64,000 bases of DNA from Euphorbia lathyris. Its lineage: Eukaryota > Streptophyta > Magnoliopsida > Malpighiales > Euphorbiaceae. Positions 1-11,022 of the stretch are shown here, piece by piece. Position 1 is the first letter of the stretch. Every line of letters starts with the position of its first letter. Location of the stretch: assembly GCF_963576675.1 (NCBI RefSeq), contig NC_088914.1:19881001-19945000 (forward strand). The letters run 5' to 3'. The notes under the pieces are model-generated. The model was not told the DNA's origin, did no database searches, and saw only the letters and a program-made list of their open reading frames with translations. A program made the position numbers and the translations under genes.

Positions 1-298
1 CTTTTCAGGGAACCTGTCGACCAAGCAATCGTCTTTCTAAGACTGAAGGATGAACAGTCTTGATAAATCCTTGGAGCTTGGAGGAGTTTTTCAATGGCAG
101 ACGGAGGAAGGAGGTACGATTCTCAAGGTAGGGGGGTGGATTATCTTACACAAGCGAAAGATGTTCTAAAAACTAAAAACTAATTGATGAAAAACTAATT
201 TAATCTCTTAACTATTCTAAAAATAAAAACTGATTTCTAATTACTAATGAAAGTTATTTATAATGAAAATTAAAAGTTATTCTAATGAAAGACTAATT
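1..298 (-). repeat. Left half of an old LTR interrupted by a hAT-type element
   Basis: The first 60 bases resemble the stretch at about 62890-62960 in the LTR near the right end of the window (shared core TTTCAGGGAAC followed by TGTC). The matching right half resumes at 15722 and ends at 16341 in CCTATCA, the same kind of terminus as the other two LTR families here (CCCCTATCA). I infer one LTR, in minus orientation, cut by the TIR element. The true start lies outside the window. Similarity was judged by eye and is weak in the middle. Confidence 0.4.
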
Positions 299-306
299 AA
301 TAAAAA

Positions 307-515
307 GATCCAATGTTCTTTCAGCTCTCTTAACTTGTCCAAATTGGTCATTTTATCCCTATAACTCATCAAATGTCATATTTATCCCATTAACTCCATA
401 AAAATGGTATTTCTCACCCCTTAACTTATCCAAATTGGTCATTTTACCCCTCCTCAACTCATCGAATGTCCTATTTACCCCATTAACTCTATAAAAGTGG
501 TATTTCTTACCCTTT
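307..515. repeat. Left terminal inverted repeat, two tandem subunits
   Basis: Two degenerate direct copies of about 100 bp (about 330-430 and 430-515). Each reads, in order: AACTTRTCCAAATTGG, a pyrimidine-rich CATTTTAYCCC, an ACTCATCRAATGTC core, then TATAAAARTGGTATTTCT. The reverse complement is at 15562-15713. Bases 516-744 are AT-rich with no coding signal. Confidence 0.7.
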
Positions 516-744
516 ATAGTGCAAAATTAATAGAACTTATTCAAATGAGTTTGAAAATATATTTTTTAATATCAACTTTTTATTTTGTTTTAATTTGATA
601 ATTAGATAATAATATTGTATTACAATAATTAGATAATCAAAATTTAACTAGCTAAAAAAGTTGAAACGAGAAATAATGAATAAAATATACAAATAACAAA
701 AACATTAATATAAACAAGTTAAATACATTATATGTAGGGATAAT

Positions 745-947
745 CAGAGGCGGAGGCAGCCCGGCGCCCGTGGGGGCTCCAGCCCCTACGGCGCCGGAGC
801 TGCCATGGAGGGATTAGGGAGGGCTAAAAATTAGCCCCCCGGCGCCGCCTACGTATCCCGATTTAGGGATTTAGGCGCAGCGGCGCCTGCTACATCTCCT
901 TCTCAGGAGATGTAGCGAAGAAGAAAGAGCCCAGCCCAAGTGGGTTG
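745..947. other. GC-rich stretch beginning with a hAT-like terminus
   Basis: A sharp change from AT-rich DNA to a GC-rich segment occurs at 745, which begins CAGAGGCGGAGGCAG. This resembles the CAGGGGCGGA type of plant hAT terminus also seen in the MITE at 17262-17693. The segment contains several GGCGCC cores and ends at the sirevirus insertion point (TSD GGTTG, 943-947). No ORF. Probably the 5' end of the hAT element whose transposase starts at 13024. Confidence 0.4.
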
Positions 948-2294
948 TGTTGGTCCCTTATAGGGTTGCAAGTATAGTTCCAAGGGGGGGGGTTAGGAAC
1001 TATTTAAACTTTTTCGCAACTAGGGCAGACTTCTTTTTCTAAGGAAAAAAGGTTTTAACAGCGGCGCTGAGTAAACAGCAAGATACTGGCTTAGTCAACT
1101 GGTGACTAGGTCAGTTTCTTAGCTTGAGTCAGGAGATAGCACTTAGAGTCTATTCCCGAGCTCAGATGTTCAACACGCACAACTCAACTTGACCTCTTTA
1201 CTTGGTCAGTTTTTGGTTATTTTAAGCAAGCAATATATATAAGGAGTTAAAGTTAAGAAATACTTTACTCAGTAGATTTATCCAGGTTCGGCTTCTTCTA
1301 AGCCTACGTCCTGTCCCCGGAACACGTTCCGAGATTTCGAATCCTCTACTGAGCTCTGAAAAGGTAGAGCCTCAAACCTTTTACAATATTAGCAACTGAG
1401 TATGACAAGAGTACCTTCCTCTATACCTCTACTCAATCCTAATCTCTTGCTGAGTACTATAACCGAGTACTCAGCCTCTCCTTTCTATCTCTAGAAATGA
1501 TAAGTGTTTGTCCTATACAATGATTTGCTAAGACACTTTAGACGATTGAAATAATCACTCTAGACTTTTACACAAATATATGAATTGTAGTGTAAGATTG
1601 CTTTGCTTCTTTGCTTGCAGAACTTGTGTAGAAATTTGGTCAGTGTAATGGCTTGATCAAGTTCTGTGTCGAATGAAGCTTCTGATGGCACTATTTATAG
1701 AGACGTATGGGCATCGGTCATTTTTAATTTCGAAATAACCGTTGGAGGCAAACGGCTTCCTGTCGTTGTCATCCTGACTTGCTCAGAGCTCTCGGCCAAT
1801 CAGATTTACGTATCTTCTGTCCTCGGTCAGCTTTTGGTCAGCTCGGCAGAGTGTCTCTCCATTTATGGTAATGTCAACTAGACAGCATACTGTGTCATCT
1901 GAACTTTACCCAAAGAGGAAATACTTTGTCTGAAAGTTTTCCTTAGCCAGCTGCTGTCTTGTACGTTTGTCGAATCTACTCAGCAGCTTCATCTTGAAGT
2001 TGTTCCCGAAGGTCTTCTAGATCCTTCTGTTGCTGAGTTGCGTTTTGTCCAAAGCGACAACGTTTTGACAAAGGCGGGCCGAGTTGTACTGAGTTGTTTG
2101 ACTTGGGCTTTGACACTTGTATTGGGCTTGTGCCTTTTAACTCTTGTGTCTTATAAACAATTTAACTCAACATTGAACAAACACAATTAGTAGAATAAAT
2201 CAAAGCATTTAAACTTAGTGTGTTTAGAATATGTATTTCAATTATACTTAAACAATTTTGTCAAATCAAAATTATGTGGAAAGGTGTTTCAACA
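948..2294 (-). repeat. Sirevirus 3' LTR
   Basis: 1347 bp, TGTTGGTCCC to TTTCAACA on the plus strand. On the coding (minus) strand a TATA box lies at 1700-1691 (CTATAAATAG). A perfect 10-bp inverted repeat (GCTGAGTACT at 1449-1458 with AGTACTCAGC at 1466-1475) lies about 215-250 bp downstream of it, so it would be in the transcribed part. The apparent ORF at 1666-1881 is LTR sequence and not a gene. Confidence 0.93.
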
Positions 2295-2308
2295 AACTCC
2301 CCCATTTT
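2295..2308 (-). promoter_or_regulatory. Polypurine tract of the sirevirus
   Basis: The minus strand reads AAAATGGGGGAGTT immediately before the 3' LTR, the expected plus-strand DNA priming site. Bases 2309-2786, between it and the extra ORF, are noncoding and rich in CTCAG/CTGAG words and CTCCCCC blocks. Confidence 0.8.
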
Positions 2309-2786
2309 GATGTTGGCAAAACTATTCAGCGAGGAACTCAGTATTGAGCTCCCCCATGATAGTTGACCTATTATAACTTAGCAAACTCCCCCGTAAGGGT
2401 TGAGCTACTGACTTAGTTTTACTCTAAACATTTAAAGGTTTAATCGAGTAAGTCTAAGGTCAGTTTTCAGATATAGGTCAGCTTATTCAACATATTCTAT
2501 TTACTCAGTATTAAGCGGAAGGTTTAATCATATAGAGTGCGCTGAGTAATTTGTTGTTCAATGAGTTCTTAACAGACAATGTTTTATAAACATATAAGTC
2601 AAAGTTAATCATATTATAAGCATAGGATTAGTTTGAAGATACTTCAATAACTTAATACTTGGCATCAGATAAAATAATTCATAACTCATATAATGAACGA
2701 TGCAAGTAATTATATAAGTAGTCAGTGCATTAGAAATAACAGAAATAGGTACAAAGGATAACATAAAAAAACGTTCTAGCCTATCT

Positions 2787-5624
2787 CTATTTCTTTTTCT
2801 TTTGTTGAGACTGACTACGCTCATGATGAGCTCTAGCTGCTTGTTCTTTCTCCCCCGTTTTGTCAGCATCAGGAGGAGGAAGTCTGAAGGCATCAGTCAA
2901 GACAGCACAAGTCAGTTCTTGGGACAACACCTTAAGTTTCTCAGCGCTTTCATTGACGCCGTCAAAAATTGCAACTCCATCAGTGGATACCTCTTCGGGT
3001 ATGTTGAGTTTAGCAGCACTGATCATGTTGACTTTAAACGCCTGAGCTTTTCCTTGCCAGATGAGTGCTTCAGTAAGACCAGCAAAGACTTGGTGAAAAG
3101 TCTTTAAAAGGACTGTGTCGTAATACTGACGTTGAATATTGGTATGACGAATGTGGTTGAAGGTTTGTCGTGTGATAGACAGCATCTCATTTTGTTTCAT
3201 TGCGTCAGTATCCATCTCTTGCTTATTCAGATTCAGCAAGCGAATAGCCTCACCAATTTGCTCCACTGAGCACTGATTGGAAGAGACCATTTGCTCATTG
3301 GTCTTGAGTTGCTCGGTGTGAAGCTGAGCAAAGAGCATCTTGACTTCAGATGAAGTGGCATAGTCGGGGTTCACAGCTGACAAGTTCTGAATTTGTAGTT
3401 GTAAAGAGTTCAAGTGTTGCACAGTTGTCAGCTGGATCTCAGCCAGCTTGGCGATTGAATCCTGCTTAGCTTGCTGTGCTTGAAAAGAAATGATGACGTT
3501 CAGCAGGTCCTTGAGTCCCTTAACTTCGTTGAGAAGATGAGTGACCTGGGAGAGCTGAGTGGTCTCAATAGATGAAGACCCAGCAGCAGGAGGAGTGGAT
3601 TGTTGAAGGTCTCTGATCAACGCTTGCACTGAGTCAATTATCCTTTTACCGGACTCAGTGGCATTCATATAGCTTTGAGAGCCTGCAGGGACATCAGTAT
3701 GACCGGAAGGAAGAGGAGTGAAAGGAGTGACATGGTCAGTGACTAGAAGTGTTGTACCAATCTGCACTTGAGGTTCTGGGATAGTTGATTGATCGGCAGG
3801 GATGTTAATAGGAGAAGTAGAAATGCGAATACTGTCTGTGCTGACGGGGGCGGATATGTTTGAAGTCAGAACCATACTTGAAGAAATAGCATTGACAGTA
3901 ATCGCCTCAACCTGACTTGTTGAGGTGGCAGAAGCATTTTGGTCAGCATGTTCCTGTTGAGAAGAAACAGAGGCTTGCTTTTCTAAGGACGCCGATGCAG
4001 TAGAAGTGGGTTGGCGTTTGAAAAATTTGAGCTTAACTGTGGAGGGGTCCTTGGTTGGCTTTGAAATAACAAAGTCAGGAAGAGTTGGTGGTGGCATAGG
4101 AGGTTCACTGACAGTCTTCTCACTGGCCTTAACCAATTTTCTTCTTCTACGTGGTGGAGTGTTACCGTGAATAGCATCTCCTGAGTGAGAAGGAGAAGAT
4201 TCTTGTTGCTCATCATTAGGTTGGTCAGTTTGTACTTGGACTTGATCAACATTGTGTTGGTCAAGTACTTGCTCTTCTCCAGCAGCCAACATAGTATTGG
4301 CATGCTCAGTCTCATGTTCACTGGCTGTCTCCTTAGAGTCCTCAGCGTCATCCTGACCGCTGGCCTCTTCTTCTTCTTCTTCTGTACTGTCACCATCGAG
4401 TTCTTCCTCAACTTGTTCAATGAACTGATCGTCCAAATGCACCTCATATTCGTCATGCTCAGCTATTGTACCTTGACACTGGGTGAAGTGAGAGTCACCA
4501 GGTACAACAAAGTCTGTAGGTATGGCGTTGAGGGGAGTTAGTGTAGAAGGCTTCTGCTTCTTCTGAGGTTGCTCAGTAGTTTCCTCAGTTCCAGGCTCAC
4601 CTTGCCTGCTTTGTTTCTCAGCTGACTTACCAGCTGCCTTCTGCCTTTTAGCTGGAGATTCAACATCTTTGGAAGGAGTCTCAGCAGCTTTTCTTTTCCG
4701 AGAAGCTGGGGCCTTAGTCCTTCTCCCTTTCTTTGGGACAGCAGTTTCCACAGCTTGTCCAACAGCAGCAGCAGCAGCTTTTCCTTTCTTTAGAGGCTGA
4801 CCGAATTTCAACGCTCTCAGCGAAGCCGCTGTGATCTCAGATCCTCTAGTTGTTTCTTTATCGGTCAGGTCTACCTGATGATCAATGAGGATCCTGGTGA
4901 TGAGCGATCCTAGCCTCAGCGTACTAGTACTTCGTAGGAAACCAGCGACAAGAAAGACTGGCATATTGATTGGTGTGTACGTCAGCATATGCCATATAAA
5001 GCATTTCTCGAAGTTCGTTGCTGAGGTGGTGCAGTTGATCTTCAGATAGATGAAATAGGTCAGTAGGTAATGAGCCATCTTCTGGTGCTGACCCATAGAT
5101 GAAGCTGAGACTTCTCCTGAGTGGCCCTCAGGTTTGCAGAAGTTGACCTCGTACCCAGTACCATCCTGATCTCCTGATCTCCTTAGCCTTGCTCCCTCAG
5201 TTTTTAACTTGAGCAAATTTCCTAGGTAGAGAGGGTTGATGAAGATGGTTTTCTCCTTCACCACGGTTACCAAGTAATCCTGGTTATCATTGGCAACGCG
5301 AAGGTTATGGTAAAACTCCTTTACCAGGTCAGGATATGTGTCATCCCTAATCGAAAACAGCTCCGTCCAGCCATTTTGTGAAATCCACTCGCAGAAGGGT
5401 TGTTCGTTTTGTATGAAGGCTTCAGATACCCATCTTGAGGGCTCAACTTTCCATTCGCGGACGTTTTCGAAAACCTTTGTATAGGTCTTGACTTTTTCAG
5501 GCTTTTCTTTACCAGAGGTTTGGCCAGCTTTTCCTTTGCTGGGTGTGGGAGGATTCCTTGTAGGTTCACCGGAGCTGGACTTTTGGTGGTCGGCACCGGA
5601 TATGTTGAAAGAAAGCTTAGTCAT
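2787..5624 (-). CDS. Sirevirus extra (env-like position) ORF, 945 codons, uninterrupted
   Basis: Lies between pol and the 3' LTR and has no stop or frameshift, unlike gag and pol of the same copy. The first part (about residues 55-270) has motifs of the putative plant transposon protein domain found in ORFs of plant LTR elements: WISQNGW, a YPDLVKEFYHNL stretch, then a FIWHMLTYTPINMPVFLV stretch. It is followed by a Lys/Arg-rich region with nuclear-localisation-like runs (about 298-330), an acidic stretch (about 400-435, EEEEEE), a long Ser/Thr/Pro/Gln-rich segment, a Gln/Leu-rich probable coiled coil (about 690-860) and a KKKK tail. I see no signal peptide or membrane span, so the name env-like refers only to position. 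The ATG at 5624 is preceded by a TATA-like box about 100 bp upstream. The function of this ORF class is not known to me. Confidence 0.85.
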   Translation of the reverse strand: MTKLSFNISGADHQKSSSGEPTRNPPTPSKGKAGQTSGKEKPEKVKTYTKVFENVREWKVEPSRWVSEAFIQNEQPFCEWISQNGWTELFSIRDDTYPDLVKEFYHNLRVANDNQDYLVTVVKEKTIFINPLYLGNLLKLKTEGARLRRSGDQDGTGYEVNFCKPEGHSGEVSASSMGQHQKMAHYLLTYFIYLKINCTTSATNFEKCFIWHMLTYTPINMPVFLVAGFLRSTSTLRLGSLITRILIDHQVDLTDKETTRGSEITAASLRALKFGQPLKKGKAAAAAVGQAVETAVPKKGRRTKAPASRKRKAAETPSKDVESPAKRQKAAGKSAEKQSRQGEPGTEETTEQPQKKQKPSTLTPLNAIPTDFVVPGDSHFTQCQGTIAEHDEYEVHLDDQFIEQVEEELDGDSTEEEEEEASGQDDAEDSKETASEHETEHANTMLAAGEEQVLDQHNVDQVQVQTDQPNDEQQESSPSHSGDAIHGNTPPRRRRKLVKASEKTVSEPPMPPPTLPDFVISKPTKDPSTVKLKFFKRQPTSTASASLEKQASVSSQQEHADQNASATSTSQVEAITVNAISSSMVLTSNISAPVSTDSIRISTSPINIPADQSTIPEPQVQIGTTLLVTDHVTPFTPLPSGHTDVPAGSQSYMNATESGKRIIDSVQALIRDLQQSTPPAAGSSSIETTQLSQVTHLLNEVKGLKDLLNVIISFQAQQAKQDSIAKLAEIQLTTVQHLNSLQLQIQNLSAVNPDYATSSEVKMLFAQLHTEQLKTNEQMVSSNQCSVEQIGEAIRLLNLNKQEMDTDAMKQNEMLSITRQTFNHIRHTNIQRQYYDTVLLKTFHQVFAGLTEALIWQGKAQAFKVNMISAAKLNIPEEVSTDGVAIFDGVNESAEKLKVLSQELTCAVLTDAFRLPPPDADKTGEKEQAARAHHERSQSQQKKKK

Positions 5625-5721
5625 TTTTGAGGATGGGAAGGCTTAGAGGGATTTTTAGAGAGAAAGAATTTCTTTGCCAGAGAGTTCGATAAGCGTAAAG
5701 AATAAAAATGGGGAATTACCC

Positions 5722-5732
5722 ATTATTTATAG
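5722..5732 (-). promoter_or_regulatory. TATA-like box upstream of the extra ORF
   Basis: The minus strand reads CTATAAATAAT, 98 bp before the ATG at 5624, with a TC-rich leader (TTCTTTCTCTCT) between. The layout resembles a plant Pol II core promoter. The rest of the pol-to-ORF spacer (5733-6086) is noncoding with scattered CTCAG/CTGAG words. Transcription from here is inferred only. Confidence 0.45.
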
Positions 5733-6086
5733 AGGTGAGGAATGGGTCTTATCGAATCCATGTGTCAGTTTTGCCTCGGGATTATGAACCGACAAAGATC
5801 CTGGCATTTATGACACATACGACGTATACGTCATCCTAGGGCTATACGCGTGCTATTGCATTTATTCTAACGGATCTAACACTCAGCGTTTAGAATACTA
5901 AGCGTTTGATATTCTGAGTGGTCAGTATTGCATAAACGGATGATTTCTAAGTTTAAAACTAACTTACTCAGTATGCAAGTTTATTCAGTATTTGCTGTTT
6001 AATTAATTTCAATGAGTACACAGCAAAAACAATCATTCAGCATAGTAATTCACTCAGCATGCATATTCATTTAGTTCAGGAATTGA

Positions 6087-9000
6087 CTAAAGAGGATTAA
6101 ACATACTGATAGCTTCTCTCAGTATGCTGAACTGCTCACGAGCCAGTGGCTTCGTGAAGATATCCGCAAGCTGTTCGTCCGTTGGGACAAAGGTCAGCTT
6201 GATCTCACCTTTGAGTACATGGTCTCTAATGAAGTGATGTCTGATGCTGACATGCTTCATTCTGCTGTGTTGAATTGGGTTCTTTGAAAGATCAATTGCA
6301 CTTTTGTTGTCACATTTGACTTCAATTGTCTTTGTTTGAACACCATAGTCTTCGAGCTGTTGCTTAATCCATAGGACTTGAGCAACACAATGACCAGCAG
6401 CAATGTACTCAGCTTCAGTGGTAGACAAGGTTACTGACGCCTAGTTTTTGCTGAACCAGGATACAAGGCAGCTTCCTAAGAAGTGACAACCTCCAGAGGT
6501 GCTTTTACGTTCCAGCTTATCCCGTCCATAGTCAGCGTCAGTGTATCCGATGAGTGTGAAATCATGAGTATTGGGATACCATAAACCTGCGTTCACTGAG
6601 CTTTGCAAATATCTAAGGATTCTTTTTACAGCAACGTAATGAGATTCCTTAGGGTTAGATTGATATCTAGCACAGTAGCATACTGAAAACTGAATGTCCG
6701 GTCTACTGGCTGTTAAGTAAAGTAGAGAGCCTATCATACCTCGATATAATTTGCTGTCTACCGACTTACCATTCTCATCAGCGCATAGGATAGTGTCAGT
6801 GCCCATAGGAGTGGATATTGGCTTGCAATTTTCCAAATCATATTTCTTTAATATCTTCTTGGCATATTTGGCTTGACTGATAAAGATGCCATTCTTTCCT
6901 TGTTTAATTTGAAGACTGAGGAAGAAGTTGAGTTCTCCCATCATGGACATTTCAAACTCAGTCTGCATTTGTTTGCTAAACTCCTTGCACATTGATTCGT
7001 TAGTTGCACCAAATATTATATCATCAAAATAAATTTGGGCCAACAAGGTATCTTTACCCTTTCTCTTAATGAATAAGGTTGTATCAGCTTTGCCCCTGAC
7101 GTAATTTCTAGTCAGCAGGAAACTGGTCAGCCTCTCATACCAAGCACGTGGTGCTTGCTTGAGGCCGTACAGAGCCTTTTTGAGTTTGTAAACATGGTTT
7201 GGGAATTTAGGGTCCTCAAAACCTGGAGGTTGATTAACATAAACCTCCTCGTTTATAACTCCATTAAGAAATGCACTTTTGACATCCATTTGGAATAATT
7301 TAAAGTTCATATAAGATGCATATGCACATAGAATTCTAATTGCCTCTAGCCTTGCCACTGGGGCAAAGGTCTCACCGTAGTCAATACCTTCTTACTGACT
7401 GTAGCCCTGAGCTACAAGCCTTGCTTTGTTCCTGACTACATTCCCTTGTTCATCCATCTTGTTCCTGAAGACCCATCTTGTTCCAATGGTCTTTTGACTT
7501 TTTGGATGAGGCACTAGCTCCCATACATCGTTTCTTCTGAATTGATCGAGCTCCTCTTGCATTGCGTTCATCCAAAATTCATCGTACTCAGCTTCAGCGA
7601 AATTCTTCGGTTCTTGAACTGAGACGAAAGCAACATTGCTGAGGTACTTCCTGAGTTGATTTCTCGTCATCAGGGTATTCCCAGCAGAATCAAGGATTGC
7701 ACTTTCTGAGTGCCCTCTTGGGATCCTTATCTCTTTAGGTAGATTCATGTCTTGTGCTGTCTGTGTTTCAACAATCTCTGCAGAAGTAGATGGGTCAGTA
7801 AAATTAATCTTAGGTTCACTCTTACTCTTGGTCAGCCTTTTAGTGAATGACTCAGTAGCTGGTTCTTGGTCAGCGGTGGTCACTGAGTGTGGATCATCTT
7901 CGGTCAGCGGCTGGTATCTACCTGCAGGGTTAGTTTCGTCGAACTCTACATGTACTGACTCTTCTAAAACTTGAGTTCGCTTATTAAAAACTCTGTATGC
8001 TTTGCTATTTGTTGAGTAGCCCAAAAAGATAGCCTCATCAGCTTTTGAGTCAAACTTTGCTAAGCTATCTTTGGTATTTAAAATAAAACATTTACAGCCA
8101 AAGGCACGAAAGTATCCAATATTGGGCTTTCGTCCTTTCCAAAGTTCATAGGGGGTTTTCTTGAGTATAGGTCTAACTAGAGCCCTATTAAGAATATAGC
8201 ACGCTGTGTTAACAGCCTCTCCCCAAAAATACTTTGGAAGCCTATGCTCATCCAACATTGTCCTGGCTATTTCAACCAGAGTTCTGTTCTTCCTTTCTAC
8301 AACCCCATTTTGTTAAGGTGTTCTAGGAGCAGAGAAATTGTGGTCAATGCCGCTGGCTTCACAGAATTCAACAAACTTTTGGTTTTTGAATTCTCCACCA
8401 TTATCGCTACGGATGTGAGCTAATTTTAGGTCTTTATCATTTTCAATTTTTCTAACCAAATTTGAAAATGTCTCAAAGGTCTCATCCTTGCTAGTCAGCA
8501 AGATGACCCATGTGTACCGAGAGAAGTCATCTACAATGACCAAGGAAAATCTTCTTCCACCCAAACTCAGCGGCTGGACTGGACCGAAGAGATCCAAGTG
8601 TAGTAACTCTAACGGATGCTTAGTTGAGACAATATTTTTGCTGTGAAAAGATTGTTTGGTTTGTTTTCCAGCTTGGCAAGCGTGGCATAATTGATCTTTT
8701 TCAAATTTAAGTTCAGGCAGTCCCTCAACCTATTGCTTTCTTGCTAATTTGGCCAGGAGGTCCATGCTTACATGACCAAGTCTCCTGTGCCATAGCCAGG
8801 AATTCTCTTCCTTTGATACTAAGCACACAGTTTTTGAAAACTTTTTCTCTAAGTCTAGCATAAAGACATTATCTATGCGAGGGGCAGTTAAGATTAACTC
8901 ATTTGTTTTACCCTTGTATATTTTACATCCAGTAGCATCAAATATAACTTTTCTCCCATTGTCACATAGCTGAGCTACGCTGAGTAAGTTATATTTGAGT

Positions 9001-9215
9001 CCGCTGACTAGGGAGACAGATTCAATAGTAGGATTACCTCCGATGGTTCTTGACCCTACTATCTTACCCTTTTTGTTGTCTCCAAAACTTACACTTCCTC
9101 CTCGTTTACGCTCAAACGTGATGAACTGAGTTTCATCACCTGTCATATGCCTTGAGCATGCGTTGTCAATATACCACATCTTTGACTTCTCAGCACATCT
9201 CAGGCTTACCTGCAT
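6087..9215 (-). pseudogene. Sirevirus pol (protease-integrase-RT-RNase H), broken
   Basis: One reading frame from 9215 to 6087 with four in-frame stops (near 8727, 8310, 7389 and 6438). In order: protease region with WYIDNACSRHMTGD, where the family normally has Asp-Ser/Thr-Gly, so the catalytic triplet is changed; GAG-pre-integrase with WLWHRRLGHVSMDLLAKL; integrase core with DLFGPVQPL and RSDNGGEF, the second stop falling just before QNGVVE; RT with [26 protein letters not shown] and YFDDIIFG (YVDD position); RNase H with [18 protein letters not shown] and STTEAEYIAA. The frame differs from gag, so either a frameshift or a lost junction lies near 9216-9221. Motif spacing is otherwise normal. 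Several stops could be C-to-T changes typical of methylated transposons. Confidence 0.9.
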
Positions 9216-9220
9216 TGTAA

Positions 9221-10960
9221 CTAGTTACTTTTAGGTACCCAATTCTTTTTGGGTCCTTGCTTATTAGGTGCAACAGGTAAAGCATCATATTTTATTTTAT
9301 GGCGACATACATGGATAGTATGGCCATTCTTTCCACAGAAGTCACAGCTGACCTTCTGTTTAGGATGTTTCACTGACTTGTCAGCACCCCAGTGCTGAGC
9401 GTGCCAGCACACCTTAGTGGTGTGTCCTTTCTTCCCATAAAAGTCACACTGGACTTTTCGCTGGGGATTCCATCTCTGCTGAGTACCTTGGTACTGAGTT
9501 CTCAGAGGACTATTTCTTTTATTTGGAACCTTTAGTTGGTTCTGGATAGTTGTGACGTCCTTTCTCAGTTTCTTTGAAACTGATTGGACTTCAGAGACAG
9601 ACTCATGTATGATCTTCATGTTATCATGCAGAGTTGAATTGTCCTAAAGAAGGAATCTGAGGTCACTCAGTTTGACATCTTCCACTTCGTCACAGCGCCT
9701 GCTGAGTGCTCTAACTTTCTTATTACACTTCTTGACAAGTGTGTAGAGATCACTCAGGGCATTAACCATATCATTTCTGAGCTGGGGAAGAGTAATTACC
9801 TCATTTGATTGCTCTTCGTCATCTGATGCAACGGATAGGTCAGCATGCTCAGAGACGCATGGCTCAGCAAGTTCGTCAGCCATGAAGCATATCTTCGCTG
9901 ACTCGGTGGCCTCAGTTTCTGTAGATGAAGACTCATCACTGTCGCTCCATGTAGCCACCATTGCCTTTTTGCCGATCTTCTTGTCTTTCCTCAGTGTGGG
10001 GCAGCTTGACTTAATATGGCCGGTTTGATGGCACTCAAAGCATGTAATGGGCTTTGAGCTGTCCTTTTTGTATTTGCTGTCGCTTGAGTCAGCTTTATAC
10101 TTATCAAACTTTCTGTAAGGCTTCTTAGAGTATTTGTCATTCTTCCTGAATAGCCTTTTCATCTTCCTTGTGAACATGGCCATCTCCTCATCATCAGTTG
10201 AGCTCCCGTCAGTGGAGTCAGCTTTCATGACAAGGGATTTTTGCTTCTTGTCTTCAGATTTTTCCTTCACCTCGAAGTTTTTCATAGATATCTCATGGGT
10301 CAGCAACGAGCCGATGTGTTCGTCATATTTGTAGGTGGTTAAATCCTGAGCTTCCTCAACAGCTGTCTTCTTTGGTTGCCAGTCTTTAGGAAGACTCCTG
10401 AGAATCTTTTTGATTTGTTCTTCCTCAGTGAAGATTTTCCCAAGTCTCTTGAGCTCATTAATGATGTTGGTAAACCTTGCATTCATGTCTGAAATGCCCT
10501 CATCATTGTTCATCTCGAACAGCTCGTACAGTCTCATCTGCTGATTCACCTTGGACTCCTTTACTTTATTGGTTCCCTCGTAGGTGACTTCCAGCTTTTT
10601 CCAGATCTCTTGCGCCGACTCACAACCTGAGATTTTATTATATTCTACAGCATCAAGCGCACAGTGAAGCATATTGATAGCCGAAGTATGATTTTGGAGC
10701 TTCTTAAGATCATCCTCTGTCCATTTGGCCTCGGCTTTTACAACTGTTTGGCCAGCCACAACTTCGACAGGTACAAATGGGCCTTGGACTATAGATAGCC
10801 AGGCACTCATGTTTGTAGCCTGAATGAAATTTCTCATCCTATTCTTCCAGAAGGTATAGTTTGACCCGAAGAATAGGGGAGGCCTAGTAATGGACAGCCC
10901 CTCAGGTAATATCTGAGTTGTTTGGTTTCCAAGGAGAAACCGAGTGCTATTTTCGCCCAT
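9221..10960 (-). pseudogene. Sirevirus gag with three zinc knuckles, one nonsense codon
   Basis: Starts at ATG 10960 (MGENSTRFLLGN) shortly after the primer binding site. An N-terminal capsid-like region (about residues 25-230) contains the plant copia gag signature PPLFFGSNYTFWKNRM and LPKDWQPK. A CCHC knuckle CFECHQTGHIKSSC lies near residue 310. A TAG near 9641 interrupts the frame, which reopens to 9221 with a degenerate knuckle (CDFYGKKGHTTKVC, second Cys replaced by Tyr) and a good one (CDFCGKNGHTIHVC). An elongated gag with extra knuckles fits sireviruses. Gag would assemble the particle and bind RNA; this copy would yield a truncated product. Confidence 0.88.
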
Positions 10961-11008
10961 GGTAGGGATCAGCTCAAGGTTGTTAGACCTTTTACAGTGA
11001 GCTTTTAA

Positions 11009-11020
11009 GCTATGATACCA
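11009..11020 (-). promoter_or_regulatory. Primer binding site, initiator Met tRNA type
   Basis: The minus strand reads TGGTATCATAGC two bases after the 5' LTR, matching the usual TGGTATCAGAGC at 11 of 12 positions. It fixes the element's orientation as minus. Confidence 0.88.
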
Positions 11021-11022
11021 CT

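Noticed and set aside
1666..1881. 71-codon ORF repeated at 11743-11958
   Set aside because: Both copies are LTR sequence; the repeat is explained by the LTR pair.
2787..5624. Host nuclear protein gene
   Set aside because: Lies between pol and the 3' LTR of one retrotransposon, in the same orientation, inside its target duplication.
9216..9643. Programmed gag-pol frameshift in the sirevirus
   Set aside because: Gag and pol are in different frames, but stops occur in both frames at the junction and I see no slippery site; decay is simpler.
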